A stretch of DNA of 64,000 nt from Thalassotalea atypica. Its GTDB lineage: Bacteria > Pseudomonadota > Gammaproteobacteria > Enterobacterales > Alteromonadaceae. A program made the position numbers and the translations under genes. Under the pieces are notes generated by a model. It saw only the letters and a program-made list of their open reading frames with translations. It ran no database searches and was not told the DNA's origin. The stretch is from contig NZ_AP027364.1 in the NCBI RefSeq assembly GCF_030295975.1, forward strand, positions 2,480,001-2,544,000, read 5' to 3'. Shown here one piece after another: positions 1-8,525 of the stretch (positions within the stretch are counted from its first letter, which is position 1; each line of letters begins with the position of its first letter).

Positions 1-139
1 TTTTGTCTACTTCAATCATTTCTCTAACATCTAAAACAAGCCCGTTGACTTCTTTTACTTTTATCGCAGCTTCTTTGGCGGTAATGACGTTAAGTGACAC
101 TCTTGCCTCTTTGACTAATTCTGGGATTTTTTTTAGCAT
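1..139 (-). CDS. Rhodanese-like domain protein (3' end outside the window)
   Basis: The first 46 codons can be read leftward from an ATG at 137-139. They encode MLKKIPELVKEARVSLNVIT, followed by a stretch ending in GLVLDVREMIEV. The LDVRE motif is the conserved N-terminal signature of the rhodanese fold. The catalytic Cys loop would lie beyond the window edge, so activity cannot be judged. Rhodaneses transfer sulfane sulfur between thiosulfate or persulfides and thiols. The gene follows the DUF2892 gene by 36 bases on the same strand. E. coli YgaP is a single protein containing exactly these two parts, so this pair looks like a split YgaP. It is probably the last or a late gene of the operon that begins at 5251. 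Confidence 0.8.
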   Translation of the reverse strand, partial: MLKKIPELVKEARVSLNVITAKEAAIKVKEVNGLVLDVREMIEVDK

Positions 140-175
140 TTACTTCGCCTTATTTTAAGTTTAATTTCACGTTAG

Positions 176-364
176 TTATGGCTTAAAGCCCATTTTTTTA
201 AAAACGATTGCTGCTGGGCAAAATCCAGAGAAAGAATACTGTAGCAAGTTAGCTCCAACAAACACAGTAAACCAAACAAAATTGCCGTGAACATAGTACG
301 TTAGCAGGACTGACAACAACACCATAACACCTGCAAATCTAAAAACTGCGTCATGTAATTTCAT
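176..364 (-). CDS. DUF2892 (YgaP-type) inner-membrane protein
   Basis: This 62-residue protein has two hydrophobic segments (about residues 9-27 and 30-45) and the family's typical C-terminal GFCPAAIVFKKMG motif, with one Cys in the loop after the second helix. It matches the C-terminal membrane anchor of E. coli YgaP, whose N-terminal rhodanese domain is encoded here by the separate next gene. It probably sits in the cytoplasmic membrane and works with that rhodanese in sulfane-sulfur handling. The gene is 23 bases downstream of the outer-membrane barrel gene and in the same orientation, so it is probably co-transcribed. Its start is an ATG preceded by GGAAGAGG, a good ribosome binding site. 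Confidence 0.85.
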   Translation of the reverse strand: MKLHDAVFRFAGVMVLLSVLLTYYVHGNFVWFTVFVGANLLQYSFSGFCPAAIVFKKMGFKP

Positions 365-387
365 AATAACCTCTTCCTATATTAATT

Positions 388-1749
388 TTAATAGTTAAAC
401 TTTACTCGTAGCCAATAATTGCTATTTTCTTGATGTTGACCAAAGAAGGTATATTCTTCCTGCCCCCAAAATAAATTTGCACCTAGGCTATAATTCCAAT
501 GGTCATTTTGACGATAGCTGAGCATCGGCTTAATATAACCGTCATGATCGCTTGGCGAGTAAAAAACAAACAATGAACTGACAAGCTTTTGATGAATTGC
601 CCTATGTGTCAAACGCGCCGTTAGAATTTGACGATTTTGGTCGATAATTTGCTCAGCAAAGTAAGTACTTTTCTCATAGTTTGCATAATCTTGCATGTGT
701 TCAACGTAGTATTGCACTGCACCCGTAAGGTTTTTAACTAACTCTTGTTCATAACCCACCAGTAGCTTAACCTGATTGTTTGGTATATTGGCCTTGTCTC
801 CATCACTGTCCTCAACACTGTTGTATACAGCGCTTTCAACATTCAATAATCCTTTAGCAATAGGGAGTCTAACGCTTGCGCCATATGAGTTCATTTTAGG
901 GAAAAATGCCTTTCCTTGATGTTCTCCATTGAGATGAATGCCCACAGGATTCGACCAATAGCCTTGATAACCATATACTGTATATTCAATACCCGATTTG
1001 GTCGTTGAAATGCGCATAGAAAATTGACTATTGTCCCTACTTTCTACAGGAAAGTGCTCTGGCTCTGTATTTCCGTTAAGCTCGTTAATCGGCGAATAAA
1101 AAGAAAAACGCTCACCATTGATATAATTATCTGCGGTAAATTTAGGGGTCAAAGCAATATCTACACTAAAATTATTAATGTAAGCCGTCGCTCTAACACT
1201 ATCAGCAGGCGCTTTGAGGTATTCATCATCACGGCCGCTGAAAAAGGACTGCCAGTCTTTAGGGAATAAATCATTCAAAAATAGATAGTCACCTGTTCCC
1301 CAAGTCATCACTTGCCGGCCGACTTTTAAATCTAACGCTGATAATGGGCTGAAACTGACAAAAAGCTCTCTGGTATGCCAGGCATTATCATTTAAGACAT
1401 CATCAAAAAGCACATCAGCACTGGCGACTAGTTCGAATTTTTGATGACTATAATTAACATCAATTCTTGCTCTTATTTCTGATAACGATTGCTCAGACTC
1501 GACCACATTGTCTTGTGAGAATTGCCCCAATGCACCTTCAACAAAACCGCTGACACGCCAACTTCTTTCTTCCTCATCATCCCAGTTATTGCCCCAATTA
1601 TCGTCTTCAGTCCCTTCATTAAAACCGGAAGTGAATATTAGCGTTTGGGCTGTACCATTTTCTTGAATGATTTGGTTTTGGGCTTGAACAAATGAAGTTA
1701 TGCTTCCAATCAACCAAAAACTTATTACCACATACACTTTAATAAACAT
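388..1749 (-). CDS. Outer-membrane beta-barrel protein of an MMPL transporter operon (DUF1302/alginate-export-like)
   Basis: The 453-residue protein begins with a signal peptide (about residues 1-23, ending in FVQAQ). It continues with an acidic linker and then alternating amphipathic strands, and closes on the aromatic strand YWLRVKFNY, which is typical of outer-membrane barrels. The segment ALDLKVGRQVMTWGTGDYLFLNDLF resembles the GRQ..WG motif seen in DUF1302 and alginate-export-like porins. The gene lies 9 bases after the LolA-like gene and 31 more after the MMPL exporter, an arrangement common for MMPL, sorting protein and barrel sets. The barrel is therefore probably the outer-membrane component of an envelope lipid or hydrophobic-substrate transport system. 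The substrate is unknown. Confidence 0.7.
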   Translation of the reverse strand: MFIKVYVVISFWLIGSITSFVQAQNQIIQENGTAQTLIFTSGFNEGTEDDNWGNNWDDEEERSWRVSGFVEGALGQFSQDNVVESEQSLSEIRARIDVNYSHQKFELVASADVLFDDVLNDNAWHTRELFVSFSPLSALDLKVGRQVMTWGTGDYLFLNDLFPKDWQSFFSGRDDEYLKAPADSVRATAYINNFSVDIALTPKFTADNYINGERFSFYSPINELNGNTEPEHFPVESRDNSQFSMRISTTKSGIEYTVYGYQGYWSNPVGIHLNGEHQGKAFFPKMNSYGASVRLPIAKGLLNVESAVYNSVEDSDGDKANIPNNQVKLLVGYEQELVKNLTGAVQYYVEHMQDYANYEKSTYFAEQIIDQNRQILTARLTHRAIHQKLVSSLFVFYSPSDHDGYIKPMLSYRQNDHWNYSLGANLFWGQEEYTFFGQHQENSNYWLRVKFNY

Positions 1750-1758
1750 GAGCTAGCT

Positions 1759-2568
1759 CTACTTTAACCAAGCTTTGGGCGGATTACGCAAGCTACGCTC
1801 AGCAAAAATACTATCGGGTAAACCGGCATCATACTTCACCTTCCTAAACTGCATCTCGGTATAACTGTTGTCAGAAAACTGAGTAATTTTTGAATGTATA
1901 ACAGTGGTAAAGCCCTGTACGTCTTTTGTTTTAAGCACTTCCATTTTACGGATCTTATTGTCATTTTTATCAAAATAAGTCACTTCCATTGGCAACGAAG
2001 TTATCTTGTCGATTTTCGCTACCATGTAAGCAAATTCAACAGTTGTAGGGTCTTTCGGTTCCCCTTTAACAACATAAAAATCACCGGTGCTTTGCTCAGC
2101 TAAAAGTGTGTAATTGTCTTCTCGTGGATTACGACCAGAAACGTCTTCATAATAAAAATGTGAGCCTACAAACGAAGTACGCTTATCGCCTGCAGATATA
2201 CGTTTTACTAAATCAAGCGCTGGTAAATACAACCAGCGATCATCTTCTGATTTCACCTTCTTCGTCACATGAAATACGGTGCCTTTAACGTCGGTCGGGC
2301 GAGAAAAGAACACCAGCATATTTTGATCACCAAGATCTTCGATGTCTTTCCTTAAGATAGTGAACTGGCGCATTTGCTTGTTACCACGAGCATCAACAAT
2401 AATCATACGTGCTTGTGCACTACCATCATCACCCGCGTAATATGACACTAAGTTTGCCTGCATTATAATTTCATCAGCATTGGTTAACTCTTGTGCCATG
2501 GTATGCATTGGCGCGATTAAGTTAACCGCAACGAAAGCCAGCAAATATCTTTTTATTTGATTGAACAT
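1759..2568 (-). CDS. Outer membrane lipoprotein-sorting protein (LolA-like)
   Basis: This 269-residue secreted protein has a signal peptide (about 1-25, cut after MHTMAQ). The body matches the COG2834-type LolA-like family: an N-terminal ADEIIMQA segment, the WLYLPALDLVKRI strand, FVGSHFYYEDVSGRNP, and a closing KYDAGLPDSIFAERSLR segment. Such proteins form a half-closed beta-barrel that carries lipid or lipoprotein through the periplasm. They are regularly encoded between an MMPL transporter and an outer-membrane barrel, as here. The product probably ferries the exporter's hydrophobic substrate to the outer membrane. It is not LolA itself, being longer and operon-linked to the RND protein. 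Confidence 0.85.
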   Translation of the reverse strand: MFNQIKRYLLAFVAVNLIAPMHTMAQELTNADEIIMQANLVSYYAGDDGSAQARMIIVDARGNKQMRQFTILRKDIEDLGDQNMLVFFSRPTDVKGTVFHVTKKVKSEDDRWLYLPALDLVKRISAGDKRTSFVGSHFYYEDVSGRNPREDNYTLLAEQSTGDFYVVKGEPKDPTTVEFAYMVAKIDKITSLPMEVTYFDKNDNKIRKMEVLKTKDVQGFTTVIHSKITQFSDNSYTEMQFRKVKYDAGLPDSIFAERSLRNPPKAWLK

Positions 2569-2599
2569 AATAAGGATCCTAAGTATAGAAAAGCACTAG

Positions 2600-5251
2600 T
2601 TACGAACTAACCACAGACGTTTTCTTACTAAGTAAAATAAGTAACGCCGGTAATAAAATTAATGTCACTAATGCAGATAACGCCATGATGCTCGCGAGAA
2701 AAAAACCAACGGTGATATAAGGCACTAAAGGTGAAAAAAGCAATGGCGTGAAACCAAGAGCGATAACAATGGCATTTCTCGTAATCGCGGTAGCGGGCTC
2801 CTTAAACATCAATGACATAGCGGAGTACACATCACCCATTTCGTCAATTAATGTTCGTGCTCGCTGTAAGAAATGAATGGCAAAATCGATAGATAAGCCA
2901 AGCGTCAGTGCCGAGAGTACAGCAATGGGCATGTCGTATGCTTTGCCGAGCCAACCAATCAAGCCATAAATCATGGTGATGGTGAATGTCAGGGGTAACA
3001 TCGCAAGTACGCCGTATTTTATCGAGCGAAACAATATCGTCATCATGAGAAAAACAATAACAAAACTTGACACTAAGCTATCTGCCATGCCGCTTACCAT
3101 CGCATCTTGCCAGACAATATTGAGATAGGACTTGCCTGCCCAATGAAAATCAAGCTCAACCGGCGCAGGATTATTTTTAACATATTGCGCAACCCAATCC
3201 ACGACTTTGGAGGTGTGCTGGTTATCACCGCTGGTCATTTGCAGCCACATCAGACTTTGCTGAAAGTCTTTGCTGACAAAGTGCCATAAATCTTGTGGTC
3301 GATGAGAAGACTGGTATTGCAATAAAGCTTGCGCAACTCCAGCTTTAGTTTGAGGTATGTTGAAATCTTGTTCTGTGCCGGATTTTAGCTCTCGGTTCAC
3401 GGTTTTAATGATGTCATTTAACGTATTGGCTTTACCAACCAAACCGCTTTGAATCATGGCGTTTTGAAAACTCGACATCCAGAGTAAAACGTCAGGCTGA
3501 GTAAAAATTTGGCTTGCATTAAATGCCCTATCCGCCACAGCCACCAATTTGTTGATATCCATGGCATATATATCTTCACTGTCAAAAGCTAAATCATCAA
3601 GCAATACCAGTAATTCTTGAGAGAAGAATGACGAAGAACTCGCTTTGCTTTGCTCAATGTAGGGCTCAATCGATTCAATGTTCAGCCCTTTAGCTTTAAT
3701 AGCATTAAGTTCGGCAACAAAGTTATCGACAGCACGGTTATCTTGTATTGAAGCACCATCTAGTACGAACCATGCATCATAAGTGCCTGCAAAATGTGCG
3801 TTTAATGCCTCGTCGGCAATGCGAATTTCATGGTTCGCTTTAAACCAGTTTATTGGGTTGTCATTAATCTCAATCTGTTTGATTCCCAAAACGCCAGCTA
3901 TAAATAAGACAACATACACCGGAAAAATAATTGTACCTTTGTTTGTTGCAAAATGACCAAGTTTGGCCAGCATCTTGGTTAGCTTTCCTGTCGCCGCAAG
4001 GCGCTCTTTCACCAAATGTAGCTTTTCAACTTCATTCGGGGACAACCGAGACAAATAGACAGGTACAAAGATAATCGTCAGAGCAAAAGCCAGTAAAATA
4101 CCACTACCAATAAACGCGCCAAAAATTTGTACCGGTGGAATCGGTGTTAACATCAGAGAGAAAAAACCAACAGCTGAAGTTACTGACGTTAACAGCATAG
4201 GCTTGTATAAATGACTCATCACCTGCGCAATAGTTGTTTTCAAATCAACCGATTTATTATGTCTATCGGAAAACTCCGAAAGAATATGCACAGAATCAAC
4301 CACAGCGATCGGCATTAGAAAGATAGCGATCATTGACGACATAATATGCACAGTAAAGCCCATACCTATCAATCCCCCCATGATAATAATAACTGTCGCC
4401 ATGGCGACAATCATCGGGGCGATGAGTAAAGGAACACTGCGAAAGAAATACCACAACAAGGCAACGATCACGAGCCCAGCTAAAGGAGCGGCAACGCCCA
4501 TTTGAACAAACATCTCAACGCCAAACTGATCTTCTGCAATCGGTAAACCCGTGATGTGAAAGGCTAACGATTGAGACGATATTTTTGTTTTATGTATGGC
4601 TTTAATATCGCTAATAAATGTTCTTATTTGTTCGCCTATATCATACGACAAATCCTTAGATACTATTGGTACATAAATAGCGATTGCTCTGTGATCGCTT
4701 GCGACTAATGTGTTATTCAACAGTGGGAGTCGTGCTACCGCGTTGCGCACATTTTCCACTTCTGTTGTTGATTCTGGCGCTTGCTTCATCAAATATTCAA
4801 ACCGTATTCCGGAAGCATTGCCCTGAGCATCAATAAACTGAGTAATGTTATCAACCGTCGTTAACGACAATAAATCCTCCTTAACAACCCCGTCTATCTC
4901 TTCTATTTGAGCAGCTAAGTCTCCAATCACCGTCAAATTATCTAATGTAAAAATGTCTTTTTCGCTGACAATACCGACAACTATCATGTCTCTCATGGCG
5001 AAATTTTGCTTTGTTTGTTGATGAAACACCCTTGCATATGCGTCAGAGCTAAGCATGTTTTCAGGATCAGTATCAATTTTGATGCTTGGAATCATCAGTA
5101 AGGCGATTAATACGAGTACAGAAATAATTGAATAGATAAACTTAGGCTGCACGAATGCCCACGTTAATAGTTTCTCGTAGCGAGTTTGACCTTGTGCTGA
5201 TATCAAGTTGAAGTCCCCAATTAACTTTAGCGCCATAACATTAACAACCAC
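2600..5251 (-). CDS. MMPL/RND-superfamily exporter
   Basis: This 883-residue inner-membrane protein has the two-fold RND layout. An N-terminal helix (about 36-55) is followed by a large periplasmic domain, a first block of five helices (about 245-410), a helix near 440, a second periplasmic domain, and a final helix block (about 720-875). The motif GLSIDFAIHFLQRA in the second block is typical of MMPL/SSD proteins. It probably exports a lipid or other hydrophobic compound to the LolA-like protein and barrel encoded directly downstream. The longest reading starts with GTG at 5251. ATG at 5236 (MALKLIGDF) is an equally plausible start and has a weak GTGGT upstream. The gene heads the operon and is divergent from the YgaV-like regulator. 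Confidence 0.85.
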   Translation of the reverse strand: MVVNVMALKLIGDFNLISAQGQTRYEKLLTWAFVQPKFIYSIISVLVLIALLMIPSIKIDTDPENMLSSDAYARVFHQQTKQNFAMRDMIVVGIVSEKDIFTLDNLTVIGDLAAQIEEIDGVVKEDLLSLTTVDNITQFIDAQGNASGIRFEYLMKQAPESTTEVENVRNAVARLPLLNNTLVASDHRAIAIYVPIVSKDLSYDIGEQIRTFISDIKAIHKTKISSQSLAFHITGLPIAEDQFGVEMFVQMGVAAPLAGLVIVALLWYFFRSVPLLIAPMIVAMATVIIIMGGLIGMGFTVHIMSSMIAIFLMPIAVVDSVHILSEFSDRHNKSVDLKTTIAQVMSHLYKPMLLTSVTSAVGFFSLMLTPIPPVQIFGAFIGSGILLAFALTIIFVPVYLSRLSPNEVEKLHLVKERLAATGKLTKMLAKLGHFATNKGTIIFPVYVVLFIAGVLGIKQIEINDNPINWFKANHEIRIADEALNAHFAGTYDAWFVLDGASIQDNRAVDNFVAELNAIKAKGLNIESIEPYIEQSKASSSSFFSQELLVLLDDLAFDSEDIYAMDINKLVAVADRAFNASQIFTQPDVLLWMSSFQNAMIQSGLVGKANTLNDIIKTVNRELKSGTEQDFNIPQTKAGVAQALLQYQSSHRPQDLWHFVSKDFQQSLMWLQMTSGDNQHTSKVVDWVAQYVKNNPAPVELDFHWAGKSYLNIVWQDAMVSGMADSLVSSFVIVFLMMTILFRSIKYGVLAMLPLTFTITMIYGLIGWLGKAYDMPIAVLSALTLGLSIDFAIHFLQRARTLIDEMGDVYSAMSLMFKEPATAITRNAIVIALGFTPLLFSPLVPYITVGFFLASIMALSALVTLILLPALLILLSKKTSVVSS

Positions 5252-5285
5252 TAAATTAGATAAACGTAATATATGTTCACTAATA

Positions 5286-5312
5286 TAGACAATTACATTA
5301 GGAATGTCTAAT
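5286..5312. promoter_or_regulatory. Candidate operator for the YgaV/BigR-like repressor
   Basis: The short divergent region holds nested inverted repeats: TAGACA (5286-5291) with TGTCTA (5305-5310), and ATTAG (5297-5301) with CTAAT (5308-5312). The DNA is AT-rich, as described for BigR-type boxes. The position, between the regulator and the exporter operon, fits a shared repressor site. Assignment to this regulator is inference. Confidence 0.4.
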
Positions 5313-5353
5313 ATATAATTCTATTTTATGTATTGGGATTAAAAAGTAGTTTT

Positions 5354-5665
5354 ATGAGTACTAACGTCATTGATTTTGAGAACATTAAGGACAACGCTAA
5401 GCGGGCTGCTGCTTTGCTGAAAGCATTAAGTAACGAAAGTCGCCTCATGATACTTTGCCATTTAGGTGAAAATGAATTATCCGTTACTGAATTGAATAAG
5501 TTAATAGACTTAAGCCAATCGAGTCTTTCTCAGCATTTAGCTCGATTGCGTCAAGATGGATTCGTTTCAACAAGACGTGAATCTCAAACAATTTACTATC
5601 GCGTCGAAAATCCGGTAGCAATGAAAATCATCTTGGTATTACAGGATGAATTTTGCAAAAAGTAG
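5354..5665 (+). CDS. ArsR-family regulator of the YgaV/BigR/SqrR persulfide-sensing type
   Basis: This 103-residue winged-helix protein resembles E. coli YgaV along its whole length: AAALLKALSNESRLMILCHL, then the recognition helix LSQSSLSQHLARLRQDGFV, then the wing TRRESQTIYYRV. It keeps the two Cys that define the persulfide/sulfide-sensing branch, one in MILCHL and one in the C-terminal DEFCKK. It lacks the metal-binding CxCxxC of ArsR and the alpha-5 His/Asp set of zinc sensors. Known relatives repress sulfur-detoxification genes until the two Cys form a di- or tetrasulfide bridge. The ATG at 5354 is preferred over an upstream TTG at 5333. It is divergent from the exporter-DUF2892-rhodanese operon, which it probably controls. 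Confidence 0.85.
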   Translation: MSTNVIDFENIKDNAKRAAALLKALSNESRLMILCHLGENELSVTELNKLIDLSQSSLSQHLARLRQDGFVSTRRESQTIYYRVENPVAMKIILVLQDEFCKK

Positions 5666-5982
5666 TTACAAATAACATACCGCATGGCTAAATGGTTGCG
5701 TGTAAACCAATCACCATTGAACTTAATTACGGCTAAAAACATCAATAACAGCCTTAAAGTATCACCTTTATAACACGCGTTTCATAAATTTATAGTGAAT
5801 TTTAACTCGCATTGAGTCGTTAAACTCTCTGTCCCCATTACAACTAATAACACTGATTACAACATAACACCTTAGTTACAAATCAGCACAATTTAACTAA
5901 TAATTTCAACAGTAAATACTGAACTTGAGGAGTAAGATTTCATCAATTCAAAAAATATGAACAAATCGTATTGGAGTAATTT
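5666..5982. other. Intergenic stretch before the outer-membrane protein gene
   Basis: These 317 bases are AT-rich. I see no ORF, tRNA or strong hairpin. The last part must hold the promoter and leader of the 5983 gene. A GGAGTAA ribosome site precedes its ATG, and a second SD-like GAGGAG near 5926 has no start codon at a suitable distance. Confidence 0.5.
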
Positions 5983-6792
5983 ATGAAAAACTCAAGTTTA
6001 AAAGTAATATTGCCTGCTCTTGTAGCTGCTCTTGTATCACAAACAGCGTTCGCTGCTGATACAGCAGAGGAAAAAGAATTACAAGACATGTCAGATCCTC
6101 TTGCCGTGTTCTCTCAATTCGGTGTTGGTTACACTGATCGAGGGCTTAACATCAAATATGGTAAGTCATATGATCCAGGTGTAGAAAACACTATGGCAAT
6201 GAACATTGTTGAGTTAAAAGGCTTCCTTGGTGAAGACATTGGTTTTTCTCAAATTGTTGAAGAAGACAATTCAATTGACTCGTTCCGTTTCCGTAACTTT
6301 AAAGTAGATATGACTAACGGCCGAGGTAATCAAATAGATATTGCTTACGACATTGAAACAGATACCGCAAACGCATCATACAGCTTTATCCAAGCGTTAC
6401 CTAAATGGGGCCGAGTGCAGTTCTTCCCAATTTTAGGTGCTGGTGTCACTATTCAAAACGATGCTATCGATAGCATTGAAAACGGCGAAAAAGTCATTGA
6501 CGAAGGTTATTCAATGACAGGTACATACACTGTTGCTGGTATGTACAGTAAAGTAACTATCACAGACAATATTTGGTTCAACTATAACCCAATGTTCTTA
6601 AGCTCTTTATCTGGCTCAGATTTTTACAAAGATAATGCATATGGTATGGGGAATAGCGATATTTTATTGCACGAAGTCGCACTAAGTTATCAAATTAACC
6701 CGCGCAGCAATGTTCGTTACTTTGCTAACTTCTCAGACGAAGTTAACTACAAAGACGGCGAACACAGAATTGAGTACAACTACCAATTCTAA
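5983..6792 (+). CDS. Putative outer-membrane beta-barrel protein
   Basis: The 269-residue product has a clear signal peptide (KNSSLKVILPALVAALVSQTAFA, cut before ADTAEE). The rest is made of alternating polar and hydrophobic strands with many Tyr, Phe, Asp and Asn, and ends in YNYQF. A terminal Phe after alternating aromatics is the usual outer-membrane assembly signal. The size is close to the Tsx/OmpK family, but I do not see a decisive family motif, so the channel specificity is left open. The gene stands alone with its own ribosome site (GGAG, 7 bases before ATG) and is followed by a terminator-like hairpin shared with the convergent LysE gene. Confidence 0.6.
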   Translation: MKNSSLKVILPALVAALVSQTAFAADTAEEKELQDMSDPLAVFSQFGVGYTDRGLNIKYGKSYDPGVENTMAMNIVELKGFLGEDIGFSQIVEEDNSIDSFRFRNFKVDMTNGRGNQIDIAYDIETDTANASYSFIQALPKWGRVQFFPILGAGVTIQNDAIDSIENGEKVIDEGYSMTGTYTVAGMYSKVTITDNIWFNYNPMFLSSLSGSDFYKDNAYGMGNSDILLHEVALSYQINPRSNVRYFANFSDEVNYKDGEHRIEYNYQF

Positions 6793-6805
6793 TCTGTCCT
6801 GAGTT

Positions 6806-6856
6806 GAATGAGTTGGTCAATTGTTAACAAACAATGGCCAATTCATTTTATTTTCC
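6806..6856. terminator. Terminator-like hairpin between convergent genes
   Basis: The arms AATGAGTTGGTCAATTGTT and AACAATGGCCAATTCATT pair with a G-U and a bulge around a short loop, followed by TTATTTT. It can serve the plus-strand outer-membrane protein gene. Confidence 0.65.
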
Positions 6857-6897
6857 CATCTAGCTAAACTATTTCGAAAAAAACTTCCTTTTTATCT

Positions 6898-7533
6898 TTA
6901 CTTCATTAATGCTAATGCAGAAGCAAATGATAGAAACAAACTCCCTGTTATTTTAGAAATCCAGCCTTTACTAATTAAAGGCGTTAATCGTCTTTTAAAC
7001 TTACAGCCAAGCAATGCATATGCAGATGTAAACAAGAACGCATTAGTTAAACTAGTACCTGCAAGCAACGCAAATTGTGGTAACAGCGGCGCATCAGGTT
7101 GAATGAATTGTGGAAAAAGAGCGGTAAAGAAGACCAAACCTTTAGGGTTCGTAATACCCAACACAAAACTTTTACGAAATAAACTCAAGCTTGACGGCAT
7201 GTCTTGATAATCCGTTGAGATCGCCCAATTGCCTTTGCTTTTCCATATCGCTACGCCAATATAAGCTAGATAGCCTACGCCGATGTACTTCACAATGGTG
7301 AAAAGTAGCTCAGAACTAACCAATAACGCACTCACCCCCACTACCGAGGCTAATGCTAGCATGAATACAGATGTCACATGCCCAACAACACCAGCAAGTG
7401 CTTTACGGCCGCCAAAGTTCAAACCATTACTGGCCGCAAGTAGTACTGATGGACCAACACTAACAGAAGCGATACAAGAAATACTGAGATAAATAAGGTA
7501 AGAATCAAAGGTCAAAATGCGGCTCGAACACAC
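6898..7533 (-). CDS. LysE/RhtB-family amino-acid exporter
   Basis: This roughly 205-211-residue inner-membrane protein has about six hydrophobic segments. It shows the family's N-terminal SVGPSVLLAASNGLNFGGRKAL segment (usual form PGP....G...G...G), and GVGYLAYIGVAIW and GITNPKGLVFFTALFPQF further on, which are standard LysE motifs. It should export an amino acid or related metabolite by proton exchange, but the substrate cannot be told. The long reading starts with GTG at 7533. A TTG at 7515 (MTFDSYLIYLS) fits the family's usual N-terminus better, and neither has a clear ribosome site. It is a single gene, convergent with the outer-membrane protein gene. Confidence 0.85.
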   Translation of the reverse strand: MCSSRILTFDSYLIYLSISCIASVSVGPSVLLAASNGLNFGGRKALAGVVGHVTSVFMLALASVVGVSALLVSSELLFTIVKYIGVGYLAYIGVAIWKSKGNWAISTDYQDMPSSLSLFRKSFVLGITNPKGLVFFTALFPQFIQPDAPLLPQFALLAGTSLTNAFLFTSAYALLGCKFKRRLTPLISKGWISKITGSLFLSFASALALMK

Positions 7534-7838
7534 AGTTAAAAAAGACGCGGCAGTTTACCCGTATTGAACAAAGAAACAAGCAATAGTCTTACAAAACTTA
7601 ATCACAGATCAATAAATTTTCAATGCTGAATTGATTCTTAGGTGTTTAAATTGGAATATTAGACTGTACAAGACGATTCGATGGCACTGTGTGTTTCACT
7701 TATCAGTAGACCCTAATTAATTTTATTTGCACCAAAAGCCCCTAACCACAATATTTTTTGATAAAATAGCGAGATTATTTTGCAGCGAATAACGCATCAG
7801 TTATATCGCCTAGATGACATTTTTACCAAGGATCCTTT
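7534..7838. other. Divergent intergenic region
   Basis: These 305 AT-rich bases between the LysE gene (leftward) and the DUF1456 gene (rightward) must hold both promoters. I see no ORF, RNA gene or strong repeat. Confidence 0.45.
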
Positions 7839-8498
7839 GTGACCAATAACGATATTTTACGCCGCTTACGTTATAGCTTTAACTACAACGACAATAAAAT
7901 GATTAACATTTTTAAACTAGCTGATGCTATGGTCACTCGTGCAGAAGTCAGTGCATGGCTAAAAAAAGAAGAGGATGAAGGTTATAAAGAAATGGCTGAC
8001 ATCACCCTGGCAACCTTTCTCAACGGTTTTATCACAGAAAAACGTGGCGCTAAAGAAGGGAATAAACCGCAACCTGAAACAACGTTAAACTACAATATCA
8101 TCTTAACTAAACTCAAAATTGCGTTGAACTTAAAAGCCGAAGACATTATCGAGTTGCTGTCATCTGTCAATGTCACTATCAGTAAGCCTGAGTTAAGCGC
8201 TTTTTTCAGAAAATCCGATCATAAGCATTACCGTGTCTGTAAAGCACAAATTATGCGTAATTTTATGAACGCTTTGCAGAACAAATATCGCGTCGCCAAA
8301 AAAGAGCCTGCAAGTGCAAAGCAACAACATAAAAAGTCGAACTATAACGAATCCAGTAAGCCTCGTCATGACAATACAGCACGTCCTAAAGCAAGCACAC
8401 CTTATGTCAATCCAAAAGCTAAAAAGATTGAAAAGCCTAAATCTGAGCGAAAAGTATTGAAACTCACGCCAGAAGAAATCTGGAAGAATCACGATTAA
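7839..8498 (+). CDS. DUF1456 (YehS-like) protein
   Basis: This 219-residue cytoplasmic protein contains the DUF1456 repeat twice. The first is at about 3-70 (NNDILRRLRYSFNYNDNKMI ... MADITLATFLNGFI) and the second at about 86-152 (NIILTKLKIALNLKAEDIIE ... RNFMNALQ). The C-terminal 65 residues form a Lys/Pro-rich, probably disordered tail that the shorter E. coli YehS lacks, perhaps a nucleic-acid-binding extension. The molecular function of the family is unknown. Translation starts at GTG, 7 bases after a good AAGGA. The gene is 28 bases upstream of rlmF on the same strand and may be co-transcribed with it. Confidence 0.9.
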   Translation: MTNNDILRRLRYSFNYNDNKMINIFKLADAMVTRAEVSAWLKKEEDEGYKEMADITLATFLNGFITEKRGAKEGNKPQPETTLNYNIILTKLKIALNLKAEDIIELLSSVNVTISKPELSAFFRKSDHKHYRVCKAQIMRNFMNALQNKYRVAKKEPASAKQQHKKSNYNESSKPRHDNTARPKASTPYVNPKAKKIEKPKSERKVLKLTPEEIWKNHD

Positions 8499-8525
8499 AT
8501 TTTATAGTGTAGGCTCAAATTAGCA

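Noticed and set aside
6821-7102. Plus-strand ORF of 93 residues over the LysE gene
   Set aside because: It lies antisense to a well-supported membrane protein, overlaps the terminator, and has no recognisable domain.
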